DNA from: Synura sp. LO234KE
Taxonomy: Eukaryota; Sar; Synurophyceae; Synurales; Mallomonadaceae
DNA: 13,208 nt
Assembly: GCA_015143735.1 (NCBI GenBank)
Contig: VKHC01000175.1
Span: 3,060 to 16,267 of the forward strand
Direction of reading: 5' to 3'
A program made the translations under genes and the position numbers. Of this stretch, positions 1-8,331 are shown in pieces. The notes under the pieces are model-generated. The model was not told where the DNA came from. It made no database searches and saw only the letters and a program-made list of their open reading frames with translations. Each line of letters opens with the position of its first letter. The stretch's first letter is position 1.

Positions 1-237
1 CTTTTTTCATTTGGGAACACTGCGGAAGCTGCGAAACCTCCGGAAATGAATCATAAGAAAGTTCCTTGCTTTAATCCTCACTGCCTCCTTCCAGATCGGG
101 ATAAAATTTCCAGAAAATAATTTTCTCCAGCAAATTTCGCAGCGCAGCAGCTCGTCTGGACTTTTTTCATTTGGGAACACTGCGGAAGCTGCGAAACCTC
201 CGGAAATGAATCATAAGAAAGTTCCTTGCTTTAATCC
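1..237. repeat. 77-bp exact direct repeat, 160-bp offset
   Basis: Bases 1-77 and 161-237 are identical over all 77 positions, then diverge apart from a few shared bases. The 83 bases between (78-160) are single copy here. Each copy carries an ATG (46 and 206) followed by the same codons for MNHKKVPCFNPHC. Copy 1 then runs to a stop after 24 codons and copy 2 continues for 50 codons. The first copy begins at the very edge of the window, so the repeat may extend further left. The arrangement looks like a recent local tandem duplication of a promoter-plus-start region or of a first exon. An assembly artefact is also possible. Confidence 0.9.
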
Positions 238-358
238 ACACTGTCTTTTTGGTGTTGACGGAAACGCAGCACGTCCCACTGATTATGAGAGAGCTGTCAG
301 TTTGGTGCGGGACACGCTATGCTGCACCTCCAGAGACAGCGGTCCAACACCTGGATAG
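206..358 (+). other. Small ORF from the repeat (50 codons)
   Basis: The ORF begins at the ATG inside the second repeat copy and stops at TAG 356-358, overlapping the start of the 370-codon ORF in another frame. The peptide contains MNHKKVPCFNPHC and then FGVDGNAARPTDYERAVSLV, and matches no family I recognise. It could be an upstream ORF, a first exon whose splice I cannot place, or chance. Duplication of the same start codon and first 13 codons at 46 is the only argument for coding. Confidence 0.25.
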
Positions 359-1431
359 CTCATCTGGAGGGACTGGGGAACGATGAAGAGCAGTATTGTG
401 GCAATTCCCATATCCCGCTGAAAAAGCTTAATCGGATCACCGTAATGGATGAAGGAGCACCTGAACTTTTGATGATACTCTTCGGTCTACTTCAAGATAA
501 ATATGTTACACCGCTTCGTTTATCCCAGCAATATGAAGCCCAAGAACACCTTCCCGACAAAGTCTTCTACGCCCATGGAGGCTGGCGATGCCGCTTCTTC
601 TTTCGAGTGGAGGCGACAATCTTTGCCTTGAAAGAGGACTGGCTAAGTGTTGAGATACGGATACGTCCAGCGTCTCTGTTAAACCACGTGAGTCAAGTAC
701 ATGCACCGCTCATCTTTACATCCACTTGCCCAACGACCGAAGCATGGCTCCCCCGTCTCCACGCCGTCGCTGTGGATGCTACGAAGCGCTCCCGCGGACT
801 TTTGGGCTACTTTAATTTCGACCAATTGAATAGTATCGAAGGTATTTTCGAGGACATTGGAGAACCCGACCCATGGCCCTCGATCATCTACTCATTGTGG
901 TCGTACCCTCTGACTGCGGTGGATGAGGAGTGGATGAACTTTGGGAACAAGCTCTCGGATATTAAAGAACCCGCAATGGAGGACTCGGCACCAGTGGTGG
1001 TCCCGCCTCTACCTATTACGAAACACTCGGCTTTAGCGGAGACACTGCAGCAAAGGGACTCTTTTGTATGCTTGGACTCGCCCCTGACGTCGTTGCCTGG
1101 TGAGGGAGAGGATTTAGGTAGTTTTTCAATCTTTAGCATTTCCTGCTTACCCCAGTGGCTCCGCTCTAAGTGGTGGTCTTCTTTCTCGCAAAGGATCTTT
1201 CGTAACATTTCCCCTGGTCGTGTCCACGCGCGAGCAGTTTCATTCTTCTCTCAGAGGTTCTCTGTTTTTTATCCTCTTGCGCATCCCTTCCCTGCTCTTG
1301 ATATGCTCCCGGATAGCCTACGCCTCCTCTCTTTAGTATCCATCTTGCCCCCATTTGCAACACCGTTGACCAGGGGTGCACGTGTCCCCTTCCACCTACT
1401 AGCAGTTGGGGACGTCATTGCACCATTCTAG
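319..1431 (+). CDS. Unrecognised 370-aa protein
   Basis: No family is recognised. The ORF begins at ATG 319, the first ATG after an in-frame TGA at 286-288, and ends at TAG 1429-1431. The first two thirds look protein-like, with balanced acidic, basic and aromatic residues and runs such as WRCRFFFRVEATIFALKEDW and GLLGYFNFDQLNSIEGIFED. The last third is rich in Ser, Phe, Pro and Leu, lacks charge, and looks less like a folded protein. Two alternatives exist. A CAG at 298-300 could be a 3' splice site, making this an internal exon. A GTGAGG donor at 1100 with a CCCCAG acceptor ending at 1155 would remove 56 nt, the size of other introns here, and give a stop at 1167-1169 and a protein of about 265 aa. 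No signal peptide or membrane segment is clear. Length supports coding; function is unknown. Confidence 0.5.
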   Translation: MLHLQRQRSNTWIAHLEGLGNDEEQYCGNSHIPLKKLNRITVMDEGAPELLMILFGLLQDKYVTPLRLSQQYEAQEHLPDKVFYAHGGWRCRFFFRVEATIFALKEDWLSVEIRIRPASLLNHVSQVHAPLIFTSTCPTTEAWLPRLHAVAVDATKRSRGLLGYFNFDQLNSIEGIFEDIGEPDPWPSIIYSLWSYPLTAVDEEWMNFGNKLSDIKEPAMEDSAPVVVPPLPITKHSALAETLQQRDSFVCLDSPLTSLPGEGEDLGSFSIFSISCLPQWLRSKWWSSFSQRIFRNISPGRVHARAVSFFSQRFSVFYPLAHPFPALDMLPDSLRLLSLVSILPPFATPLTRGARVPFHLLAVGDVIAPF

Positions 1432-1774
1432 TAACATAGGCACTCCAGGTGCATTCACCTGGATCTCCTTACTCGGCCACGGGGCTTGCCATTTGGTTCC
1501 TAGGGCAGTGGTTCTTTAGGTGGGGGTGCGGGTGTTTCCCCTCATTTGTTTGATTTGTCATTTTTGACCTTTCTACTACCCACACTAATTAACTATCAAG
1601 ATTTTCGGTGAACTATCTTTCTTTACTTGATTGCGCAATTAACTGTCGGATTTTCGGAAGATTTCCGAATGTATCTCAACATTAACTTTACCAGTTGATC
1701 AATATAGCAGTATTTCAAACAAATACACAAGAAACAGGGACGAGGCCGGTCAAATCCAACCACTTTACTCAGGC
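1432..1774. other. Intergenic region between convergent genes
   Basis: This stretch lies between the end of the 370-codon ORF and the predicted end of the ubiquitin-like/PUB gene on the other strand, so it should hold two 3' untranslated regions. Apart from the hairpin at 1444-1463 it is mostly AT-rich, with loosely similar 'ATTTTCGG' phrases near 1600 and 1650. I see no gene in it. Confidence 0.5.
1444..1463. other. Perfect 8-bp hairpin after a stop codon
   Basis: TCCAGGTG (1444-1451) and CACCTGGA (1456-1463) are perfect inverted complements around a 4-base CATT loop. The hairpin starts 12 bases after the stop of the 370-codon ORF. It could be a 3'-UTR structure; in a eukaryote a terminator reading is not warranted. 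Its size is small enough to be chance. Confidence 0.45.
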
Positions 1775-2693
1775 TTATCTTTTTGACTCCGACTCCGGTT
1801 GACCGCCGTGTTGATCGGCTGTACTGGAAATCTTTGTATCATTAGCTTGATCCGCTGCATCAACCTACGTGGTAAATTGAAGAATTTGAAGTAAGCGAGT
1901 CGAATTATATCATATAGTAGAGCAGTACATTTTGCAATAAAGAAAACGCTTTAAATAGATCTTGAATGACGACTGGGTCTATCGCAACATCTGATATTTG
2001 CGGGGAGGAGATACCCGCGCGCACAGCATCACTTGACGTCAGCTTGTCCGTACGTTCCTCTGACGACATCAGGGCACGGTTAAACTTTACGAGCTTCTGG
2101 TGACATGCCACTAAATTATCCCACGCATCAGGGTTGGGATACATAACCCATTCTTCAGTGTTCTTAATAAACCCTAACGCAATCAAAGACTCGCATCCTC
2201 CTTTCCGAGACAGAAGTTTTCTGTCGAGATTTTGATTAGATATTTTTAATTTTCTGAACTTCTCTTCAAGAGGGTTTTGTACAACATTGGAAACTATTTT
2301 CGATACAGTTATTATAGCTTCTTTAGCTATATCTTCATCGTTAGTGAGTAGCACTTTAAAGGCTTGATCAAATTGTTCAGTTTTTATTGTTGAACGGGCA
2401 TAAGGGCTACCTAAGCCGTCGCTCGACATGGACACAGGCACTGAAGGGGATGCAAGTCCCTGGTTGCAATGATTGGTGTTGACTTTGACAACTTGAACCG
2501 TATTTCCCTCCAAAATACCACTGTCTTTCAATGTTAAATGGTCAGCCAAGATCCTGCCTTGATAAATCCATTTCTGACTTGCCGGTGGAATACCAAATAC
2601 ATCTTCGACATTTGCTTTTAGAAGCAGAATGTTATCAAAATCATTTGCAGACAGCTCCACACTCTTTTCTCCACTTTTGACCCTGAATATCAT
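1775..2693 (-). CDS. Ubiquitin-like + PUB domain protein (p97/Cdc48 cofactor)
   Basis: The protein joins an N-terminal ubiquitin-like domain to a PUB domain, a fold known to bind the C-terminal tail of the AAA ATPase Cdc48/p97. Numbered from the Met at 2693, the ubiquitin-like domain spans about residues 1-71 (MIFRVKSGEKSVEL, QKWIYQGRILADHLTLKDSG). PUB spans about 104-202, with its core at NPLEEKFRKLKISN and ESLIALGF. The uninterrupted frame reads to a stop at 1905, but a GTACTG donor (1928) and a CACGTAG acceptor (1865) would remove 64 nt in phase 0. That adds a 29-residue acidic, hydrophilic tail ending at TAA 1775-1777, for about 284 aa in all. The frame is also open upstream to ATGs at 2735 and 2816; 2816 would overlap VPS35 exon 1, and the ubiquitin-like fold starts at 2693, so I chose that. 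No signal peptide is visible, so a cytosolic or nuclear site is likely. Domain call is strong; both ends are inferred. Confidence 0.8.
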
Positions 2694-2803
2694 GTTTTTT
2701 TTGCTACAAATACAGTAAGTTGTTTGCGTGACCATGACAGGTGGAAAAGTTGTGATAGGGCGGGTCAGGAAATAAGCTGAAACCTTGTTGATTTCTTCTG
2801 AAA
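2694..2803. promoter_or_regulatory. Compact divergent promoter region, PUB gene / VPS35
   Basis: About 110 bp separate the chosen start of the ubiquitin-like/PUB gene (-) from the VPS35 ATG (+), so both genes must share upstream control sequence. No clear TATA box or other named element is seen. The PUB reading frame remains open through this stretch, so part of it could instead be coding if a more upstream start is used. Confidence 0.4.
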
Positions 2804-5800
2804 ATGGCACAGGCAACAGATCAAGACCAACTGAAGTAAGTAGTATATAAAAGAGCTATTCCTAATCCATTACATAATCAATTTCGATCCGTAGCTGCCT
2901 GTACGAATCCATAAAATTGGTGAAGGAAAGAGGATTTTTTATGAAAAAAGCAATGGTAATTGAACGATTAACTGATTTCAAATTAAACTATCGCGGGAAT
3001 TCCTTGTATTTAAGGATTTGAAAGATATGAATGGAGTGATCGAGAATATAACTGAAATCTTGCGGCAGTTGCGGACGAATGCTTTGGGTCCTAAAAATTA
3101 CTACGAGTTGTACATGAAGGTATTCCCTCAGGGGTAATATAATCATAGATTATAAGCCTTGCCTTGCCATCGTTGTCACTCTTATTAGGTGGCGGATGCG
3201 CTCCGGGATTTTGAGGACTACTTGAACTCTGTTGGAGCAGCGGGCGACTCCATTGAATTTATTTATGACATGGTTCAGGGATGCGTTGAAGTATTGCCGA
3301 GAGTTTACCTTATGTGCAGTATTGGAGGAGTTTATATATCACGCAAGCAGAGGTCCGTTAAAGAAGTGTTAAATGATTTGATCCAGATGATCAAAGCGAT
3401 CCAACATCCTGTCCGAGGCCTGTTTGTGAGATACTACTTATGCCAAGTTACGAAGAATAAACTTCCAGATGCAGCGTCCTATGAGGGCGCTGCTTTCGAT
3501 AGTTCGTGCACCGTACAAGATAGTATGAATTTCCTACTTCAGAACTTTGTCGAATCCAACAAGCTGTGGGTCCGAATGCAATCTCAAGGTACATCTAAGG
3601 ATAGAAAGAAACGAGAAAAGGAGCGCCAAGATTTGTGCCTGCTCGTGGGAACTAATATCGATAGATTAAGCCGGTTGGAGGGTCTAAACGTCGCTGAATA
3701 CACCGAACGCATCCTTCCGCTACTTCTAGAACAAATTGTCAATTGTAAAGATACCATATCTCAAACGTACCTCGCAGATATCATTATTCAAGTGTTCCCG
3801 GACGAATTCCATTTGAATACTTTGGATCAGTTGCTTTCTTCTGTTACTAAACTGAAAGAAAAGGTAAATGTTCGCAGCATCTTGGAGTCTTTTATGGCTC
3901 GCTTGACCAACTACTTCACGACGTGTGGGAGAAGCATAGACAAACAGGAAACAGGGCCATTAACGCCGAGCTCCTCCCTGTCATCGAATACCAGTCATGT
4001 ATTTGATTCTATCAGGAAGTGTGTCGCGGAGGTCATTCGCCTGAGGACGAGTATGACTTTGGCCGATGCCCTTCAACTTCAAACTGCCCTATTGTCCTTC
4101 GCATCGCAGAGTTTCCCTTCTCATCTAAACTACGTCGAGAGCTGTCTTGAGAACAGCATCGACCTTCTGGCCAACGAAAACAATGTGGCGCCCTCCTCGA
4201 CCGCAGATCAGTTGCAAGGGCGAGGAGTCGAGACCTCACCCCTCCTTCACCGCGAGCCTGCCTCTGAAGCGGCGGTGCAGACCCAACTCGAGGGCTTGCT
4301 GCTGGCGCCTTTATCCGCCCTGGGGTTGAAAGTGCTAGACATGAAAGCGTATCCCGAATTGCTTTCGTACTTGCCCTGGAAGCGCTGGAAAGAGGTGGCT
4401 CTGGTGATATTGAAATCAGCATTGAAAGGAGGACCAGAAGCGGTCGTGATTCAAGACGCGAGTCACCTTCAAAGGTTGCTGTCCGCTGTCGCCCCCGTCT
4501 TCTCCGACATTCCGCCACCTGTGAAGGGCAGTAGGCAAGCGCGGGCTGCCAGTCGACGGGCTGAGGGCGCGGGTACGTGGAGGGAGGAGGAGGGCGGGGA
4601 CTTCGGCTCCCCCGTGATCATCGAGGATGGCAGCGCGCGCAAAGAGCAAGTGTTGGTGTCTCGTTTGGTTTATATCCTGCGCGCGGACGATGCGGATGCG
4701 CTGCTCGACATGTACGTGGCCCTGAGGGACAGGATATTGGCCGGCGCTGATAGCGGAGGAGGAGGGAGTAAGCTCGCGCAGAGCTGCTTGCCGTCCATCC
4801 TATTTGCATTGTTAGCTCTCTGCAGACGTTATTACTCACGAGGAGATATGGCGGTGGCTATTTCGGGAGAGTTGGAGCCGTCGGATATGCGAGAAGAAGT
4901 TGGAAGCAAGGAGCCATCACGCTACGGCCTCAAGACAACGTTCCAGATCGTGCTGCAGACGCTGGCCGCGCTCGCCCTTGTGAACCCGACTCTGGCCCTG
5001 AAGATTTATCTCGAGGCGTTCCTGGTGAGTCGATCCCCATAATGACGCGCATCCGCTCACGTGTGACGATTCGACATCTGCAATATTCGTGGTTTCTCTG
5101 GTCCTCCGATCCGGGTGGGGATAACAGGCGGCAGACGAGTGCCGATCGCCAGAGATCGCGTACGAGTTTGTAAAGGAGGCGTTTCTCCTATATGAGTGCG
5201 AGATGGCAGACTCCAAGGTGCAGGTGGAGGTTCTCACCCTGATCGTCGGAGCCCTGGTGAACTGCAGCGCCTTCCCCGCAGAAGACTACGAGACACTGGT
5301 GACAAAAGCATTTCAGGTATACTCCGTCCCCCCTCTCTCTCGGCCTTTCCCTCCCTCCGGGCTCACCTTCTTGGAGGAGATAGACTCGTCGTTTTTTTCT
5401 GTTCGTAAAATTGATTGAGGATCAGCCGCATCATCGTCGGCTGAGTCTCTTGAAGAAAATTTGTATTTCTCGAGCCTTTGTGATTGCGCATCATCAAAAA
5501 CTAATGCGAATAAAATATAGAATCCCCATCTCCTCCAGTATTTTGAGGGAATAATTTTAGCCTGCACTCCGCGCCAGTGGGATTATCACATGCTGCTTCA
5601 TTTTACTCGGTCTTATGGCCGTCATCCCAAGCAATGCTTCGCACTTAACTTTTCCCATAACTCTACAAATCTCACTTCACAGTACGCTAACAAGCTACTT
5701 AAGAGGGGAGACCAGTGTCGTCTACTTACTCTATGCACGCATCTGTTCGCGGGTCAAGAGTCCTCCGGGAGTGCGGACGGGGGGTTGGGGCGAGCATCTG

Positions 5801-6565
5801 GAGCGATCGCGGACGAGGTGCCGCGCAATGACGTGGTTCGTTGCGGTGGGTATCGGGACGGCAAGCGCGTGCTCGACTGTCTCCAGAGGGCCTTGAAGGT
5901 CGGGGCAATGTGTGGCACTCATGTCTTCATCCAGGTCTTGGACAGGTGAGCTGTGACCTGGAGTTCTATATCTTGTACAGTTGGCAGGTTGATATCTTTT
6001 CCGAAGTCTTTTGTCATATCCTTGACAAGTGGAATTATTCATGCTGACCCGGGTCACGCTTTTGTGCTCAATGCTCGCTTTTGGTCTAGATATATTTATT
6101 ACTTCGAGAGAGGATACGATGCAATTCAGGCGAATCATCTCAGCAGTGTGATTTCCTCGATCAGCCAGAAGCTTTACGAGGATTCTACACACGCTACGGA
6201 AGCTGCGAAAAAAACAGCGGATGCGGAACATGTTGCGTTAGCATTGATTCAGACCCATTTCAGGAACTCTCTCGGTGAGTACCGCGTACCTTCCTTTGAA
6301 ATAAGCTTCATGAAATGGAGGTATGAACTCAGACTTATACTTCCTTGGTACCTACTGTACCCGCTACTAGTTATACGTTGATTCATGGTTTTACATTTCA
6401 AGAATTACGAAATCAGAATGTTTTCTCTGTAACACAGACACAGCAAGTATCGCTTACCTTGTGCCGCCCTTTTATGCCATCCTGTCTACAGGCTATATAC
6501 GGCAGAAGCAATTGGATTCCAACGCCGAGATCTCGAAGAGGTTCAGTTCCGTGAATCTCCCCTAG
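2804..6565 (+). CDS. VPS35: VPS35, retromer cargo-recognition core subunit
   Basis: VPS35 is the alpha-solenoid scaffold of retromer, binding VPS26 and VPS29 and sorting cargo from endosomes to the Golgi or plasma membrane. I reconstruct eight exons: 2804-2835, 2895-2955, 3015-3119, 3189-5024, 5128-5316, 5683-5945, 6090-6274 and 6492-6565. Introns are 59, 59, 69, 103, 366, 144 and 217 nt, all GT-AG, and every phase matches. The product is 914 aa. Family landmarks in order are KNYYELYM (exon 3), PRVYL at residues 103-107 (usual PRLYL, N-terminal VPS26-binding region), IQHPVRGLFVRYYL, NKLWVRMQ, CLLVGTNIDRLSRLEG, IIQVFPDEFHLNTL, then GKRVLDCLQRALK and RYIYYFE at the C-terminal VPS29-binding half. 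It is longer than human VPS35 (796 aa) because of low-complexity inserts around 3960-4000, 4180-4270 and 4520-4640 plus one in exon 6. The start AAAATGG has a good context. It is divergent from the PUB gene. Confidence 0.95.
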
Positions 6566-6618
6566 CCACACTACATAAAGCCGTTCGCGCGCACGGTAAT
6601 CGCCGGGCTGGCCACAAG

Positions 6619-6665
6619 GAGGTTATGTTCCCGCCTCCTTAGATATTACGAGGTTATGTTCCCGC
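6619..6665. repeat. Two copies of a 16-bp direct repeat
   Basis: GAGGTTATGTTCCCGC occurs at 6619-6634 and again at 6650-6665, a 31-base period, shortly after the VPS35 stop. The flanks beyond the 16-mer differ. This is a small local duplication in the VPS35 3' region; no function is evident. Confidence 0.8.
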
Positions 6666-7263
6666 TTCGTTCGATTTCCCCCCGAAAATTTATAATGGTT
6701 TTGTTTTCCATGGGTCTACTTCGCCTACCCTTGAGATACTTTTAGAAATGAAATAATAGTCAGGAAGAAAGAACGAAAATGATTATGAAATAATACTCAA
6801 GGTTAAAGACCATCCTAACGCAATCAGCAAGCTTACTTCTCTTGCCTAGTATTGTGTGGTTATCCTCATCAACGAATGAAAGACGATGCCTACACAATCA
6901 TCTACCAAAAGATCTGTGCTGCTGTGACTAGTAATCTCGCCAGGAAGTTAAAATTTGGCTGTTATTCTCCTTGTTCCTCGTACCAATGACAGATCTGGAG
7001 GCTTCGTTTGGCTGTGCGGAGATGAATTTGTTCGAGCAGAGCAAATCACGGAATCTTGATCATGCATACTGGGGGTGGTGAAAGACCAGAAAGAAAGCAA
7101 AAAAGTATTAAAATTATCTTCCTCATACTTCGTTCTCGGTGTTAATAACAAATCTAAGCAACAAATTACTAAATTAGACCGCAATGAACTATTTGGTCTA
7201 CTACCACTAAGACATCTTCCCACTAGTCACTATGCAGACAACAAGTTGGTGGAGGACGAGAGG

Positions 7264-7413
7264 ATGGATTCGCAACCACTATTCATTTTCCTGCTTTCCT
7301 GCTGTGTAATAATCAGCTACTTGTCATTTGGGGAGTCGGATCTCAACGATTACTTCGCTTACGCTATTCACTCTTCGCATCCCAAAAGGAAAAATAATAC
7401 AGTAATTGGCTAA
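7264..7413 (+). CDS. Possible 49-aa single-membrane-segment peptide
   Basis: From ATG 7264 the frame reads MDSQPLFIFLLSCCVIISYL, a signal-anchor-like hydrophobic stretch, then a short polar tail with KRKNN near the end, stopping at TAA 7411-7413. The same frame is open upstream to about 7075 without an ATG (through QQITKLDRNELFGLL), so it could be the last exon of an unseen gene. No family is recognised, and AT-rich DNA often makes such hydrophobic frames by chance. Treat as weak. Confidence 0.2.
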   Translation: MDSQPLFIFLLSCCVIISYLSFGESDLNDYFAYAIHSSHPKRKNNTVIG

Positions 7414-7488
7414 CAAACGCGCTGGAATTATTGGATTAGAGAGATTTTCCATATCTGTTAAAATTTTCCCAAAAAATATCATTTGAAA

Positions 7489-8331
7489 TCAAAGTGCCTT
7501 CTCTTTTTCATGCTGAATTAATTTATCCAAAACAGATCGATCGATATTGAAGTTAACGTCAGAGTCCTGTATACGAACCCCATGCACGGCTATATTTCCT
7601 TCGGCAAGTACTTCTTTCACTCTAAAAGTAAATTCCTTCTTATCCACTTCGATTGATATATCAGCTCCAGATGTCAAGCTAGAATATTTGTTGATCTCTT
7701 GTTCCAGTATTGCTTTTGGATCTTTTGTTGCCGTGACGAGTTTGTCCCAAGTAGGTGTAAGTGGTTGTAGCACAACAAGAGCAGCAGACTTAAGTCTTAC
7801 AAAACTAACATCAACGACATCGTTTGGGTTTAAGTTTAAGTGCTTCATCAGCCATCGTGGAACAAAAATGTAATTTTCGGGGGCCCTAAAATCAAGCGGG
7901 CTAACGTAAGCACGTTCAATAATCGTTGCATATGGATCTGCCGAAGATCTACTTGGCGAGGAAGAAAGACTGCCACTATTTTTTGTTGACGAATATTTTA
8001 CAGGCGTGATTTCAAAGATCCAAGGCACTTCATATGGTTTTTCAAATATAACTCTCCCTATAGAGCCAGGTAAACTGCACTTATCTCCGTGCTGAACTTT
8101 ACTATACATTTGACTCAGCTGAGATGGATTAAATTCATCGGTAAGTGGCATAACGATTAACCGCCGCACTAAATGATTATCTATTTTATGTGCAGAATTT
8201 TCGTCTTCAACATTTTGCTCGTGGAGTGCTTGCTTCAGCGCCCTTGACCAAAAGTAAGACAGTGACGCTTCGCAGTAGATTGCTTGCGCAGTAAAAAAAA
8301 TGAGATAGAGCAATAATAGCTTACAAACCAT
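7489..8331 (-). CDS. UFD1: UFD1-domain protein with ER signal peptide (candidate sUfd1 of SELMA)
   Basis: UFD1 with NPL4 is a ubiquitin-recognising cofactor of Cdc48/p97 in ERAD. This 280-aa copy has an unmistakable secretory signal: MVCK, then a hydrophobic core of about 14 residues and a TAQA/IYC cleavage region near residues 17-20, followed by a basic/hydroxylated stretch (SLSYFWSRALKQ). Cytosolic UFD1 has none, so I infer the symbiont-specific Ufd1 that works in pre-protein import across the second outermost membrane of complex plastids. The UFD1 fold follows: double-psi barrel at about 58-180 (DKCSLPGSIGRVIF, YIFVPRWLMKHLNLNPND) interrupted by a Ser-rich insert at 114-133, then the second subdomain at about 182-263 (LQPLTPTWDKLV, DPKAILEQEINKYSSLTSG). 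It ends soon after the domain, with no visible SHP-type p97-binding box. The gene is a single exon with ATG 8329-8331, divergent from the receptor gene. A host ER-lumen role is the alternative. Confidence 0.85.
   Translation of the reverse strand: MVCKLLLLYLIFFTAQAIYCEASLSYFWSRALKQALHEQNVEDENSAHKIDNHLVRRLIVMPLTDEFNPSQLSQMYSKVQHGDKCSLPGSIGRVIFEKPYEVPWIFEITPVKYSSTKNSGSLSSSPSRSSADPYATIIERAYVSPLDFRAPENYIFVPRWLMKHLNLNPNDVVDVSFVRLKSAALVVLQPLTPTWDKLVTATKDPKAILEQEINKYSSLTSGADISIEVDKKEFTFRVKEVLAEGNIAVHGVRIQDSDVNFNIDRSVLDKLIQHEKEKAL

Larger units (their letters stand above)
6566..7488. other. Intergenic region between VPS35 and the UFD1-like gene
   Basis: The two flanking genes converge here, so their 3' untranslated regions should lie at the two ends. 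The stretch is mostly AT-rich and contains the short tandem repeat at 6619-6665 and a weak small ORF at 7264-7413, listed separately. Short ATG frames at 6876 (37 codons) and 6986 (31 codons) match nothing I know. No RNA gene is recognised. Confidence 0.5.

Noticed and set aside
1-237. Direct repeat as transposon ends (LTR or target-site duplication)
   Set aside because: Too short for LTRs, too long for a target-site duplication, and no transposase, integrase or terminal inverted repeats lie between or beside the copies.
888-1208. Minus-strand ORF of 106 codons opposite the 370-codon ORF
   Set aside because: Ser/Thr/Lys-rich with no domain features, and entirely within the longer ORF on the other strand; best read as a shadow frame.
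4033-4518. Minus-strand ORF of 161 codons within VPS35
   Set aside because: It lies opposite the GC-rich part of VPS35 exon 4, is Arg/Ser-rich low complexity, and the plus-strand frame has clear homology.
5040-5127. An apparent end of VPS35 at the TAA 5040-5042, as if the gene were truncated
   Set aside because: The conserved reading stops at a GTGAGT donor (5025) and resumes in phase after ACAG at 5127 with AADECRSPEIAYEF, so this is an intron, not a break.
5423-5443. CAGCCG/CGGCTG inverted repeat as a possible RNA element
   Set aside because: Only six paired bases with a nine-base loop inside an intron; not enough for a structural RNA call.
6948-7223. Minus-strand ORF of 91 codons downstream of the UFD1-like gene, considered as a further UFD1 exon
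   Set aside because: No convincing splice link to the UFD1 frame, which already ends after a complete domain, and the peptide resembles no UFD1 tail such as an SHP box.
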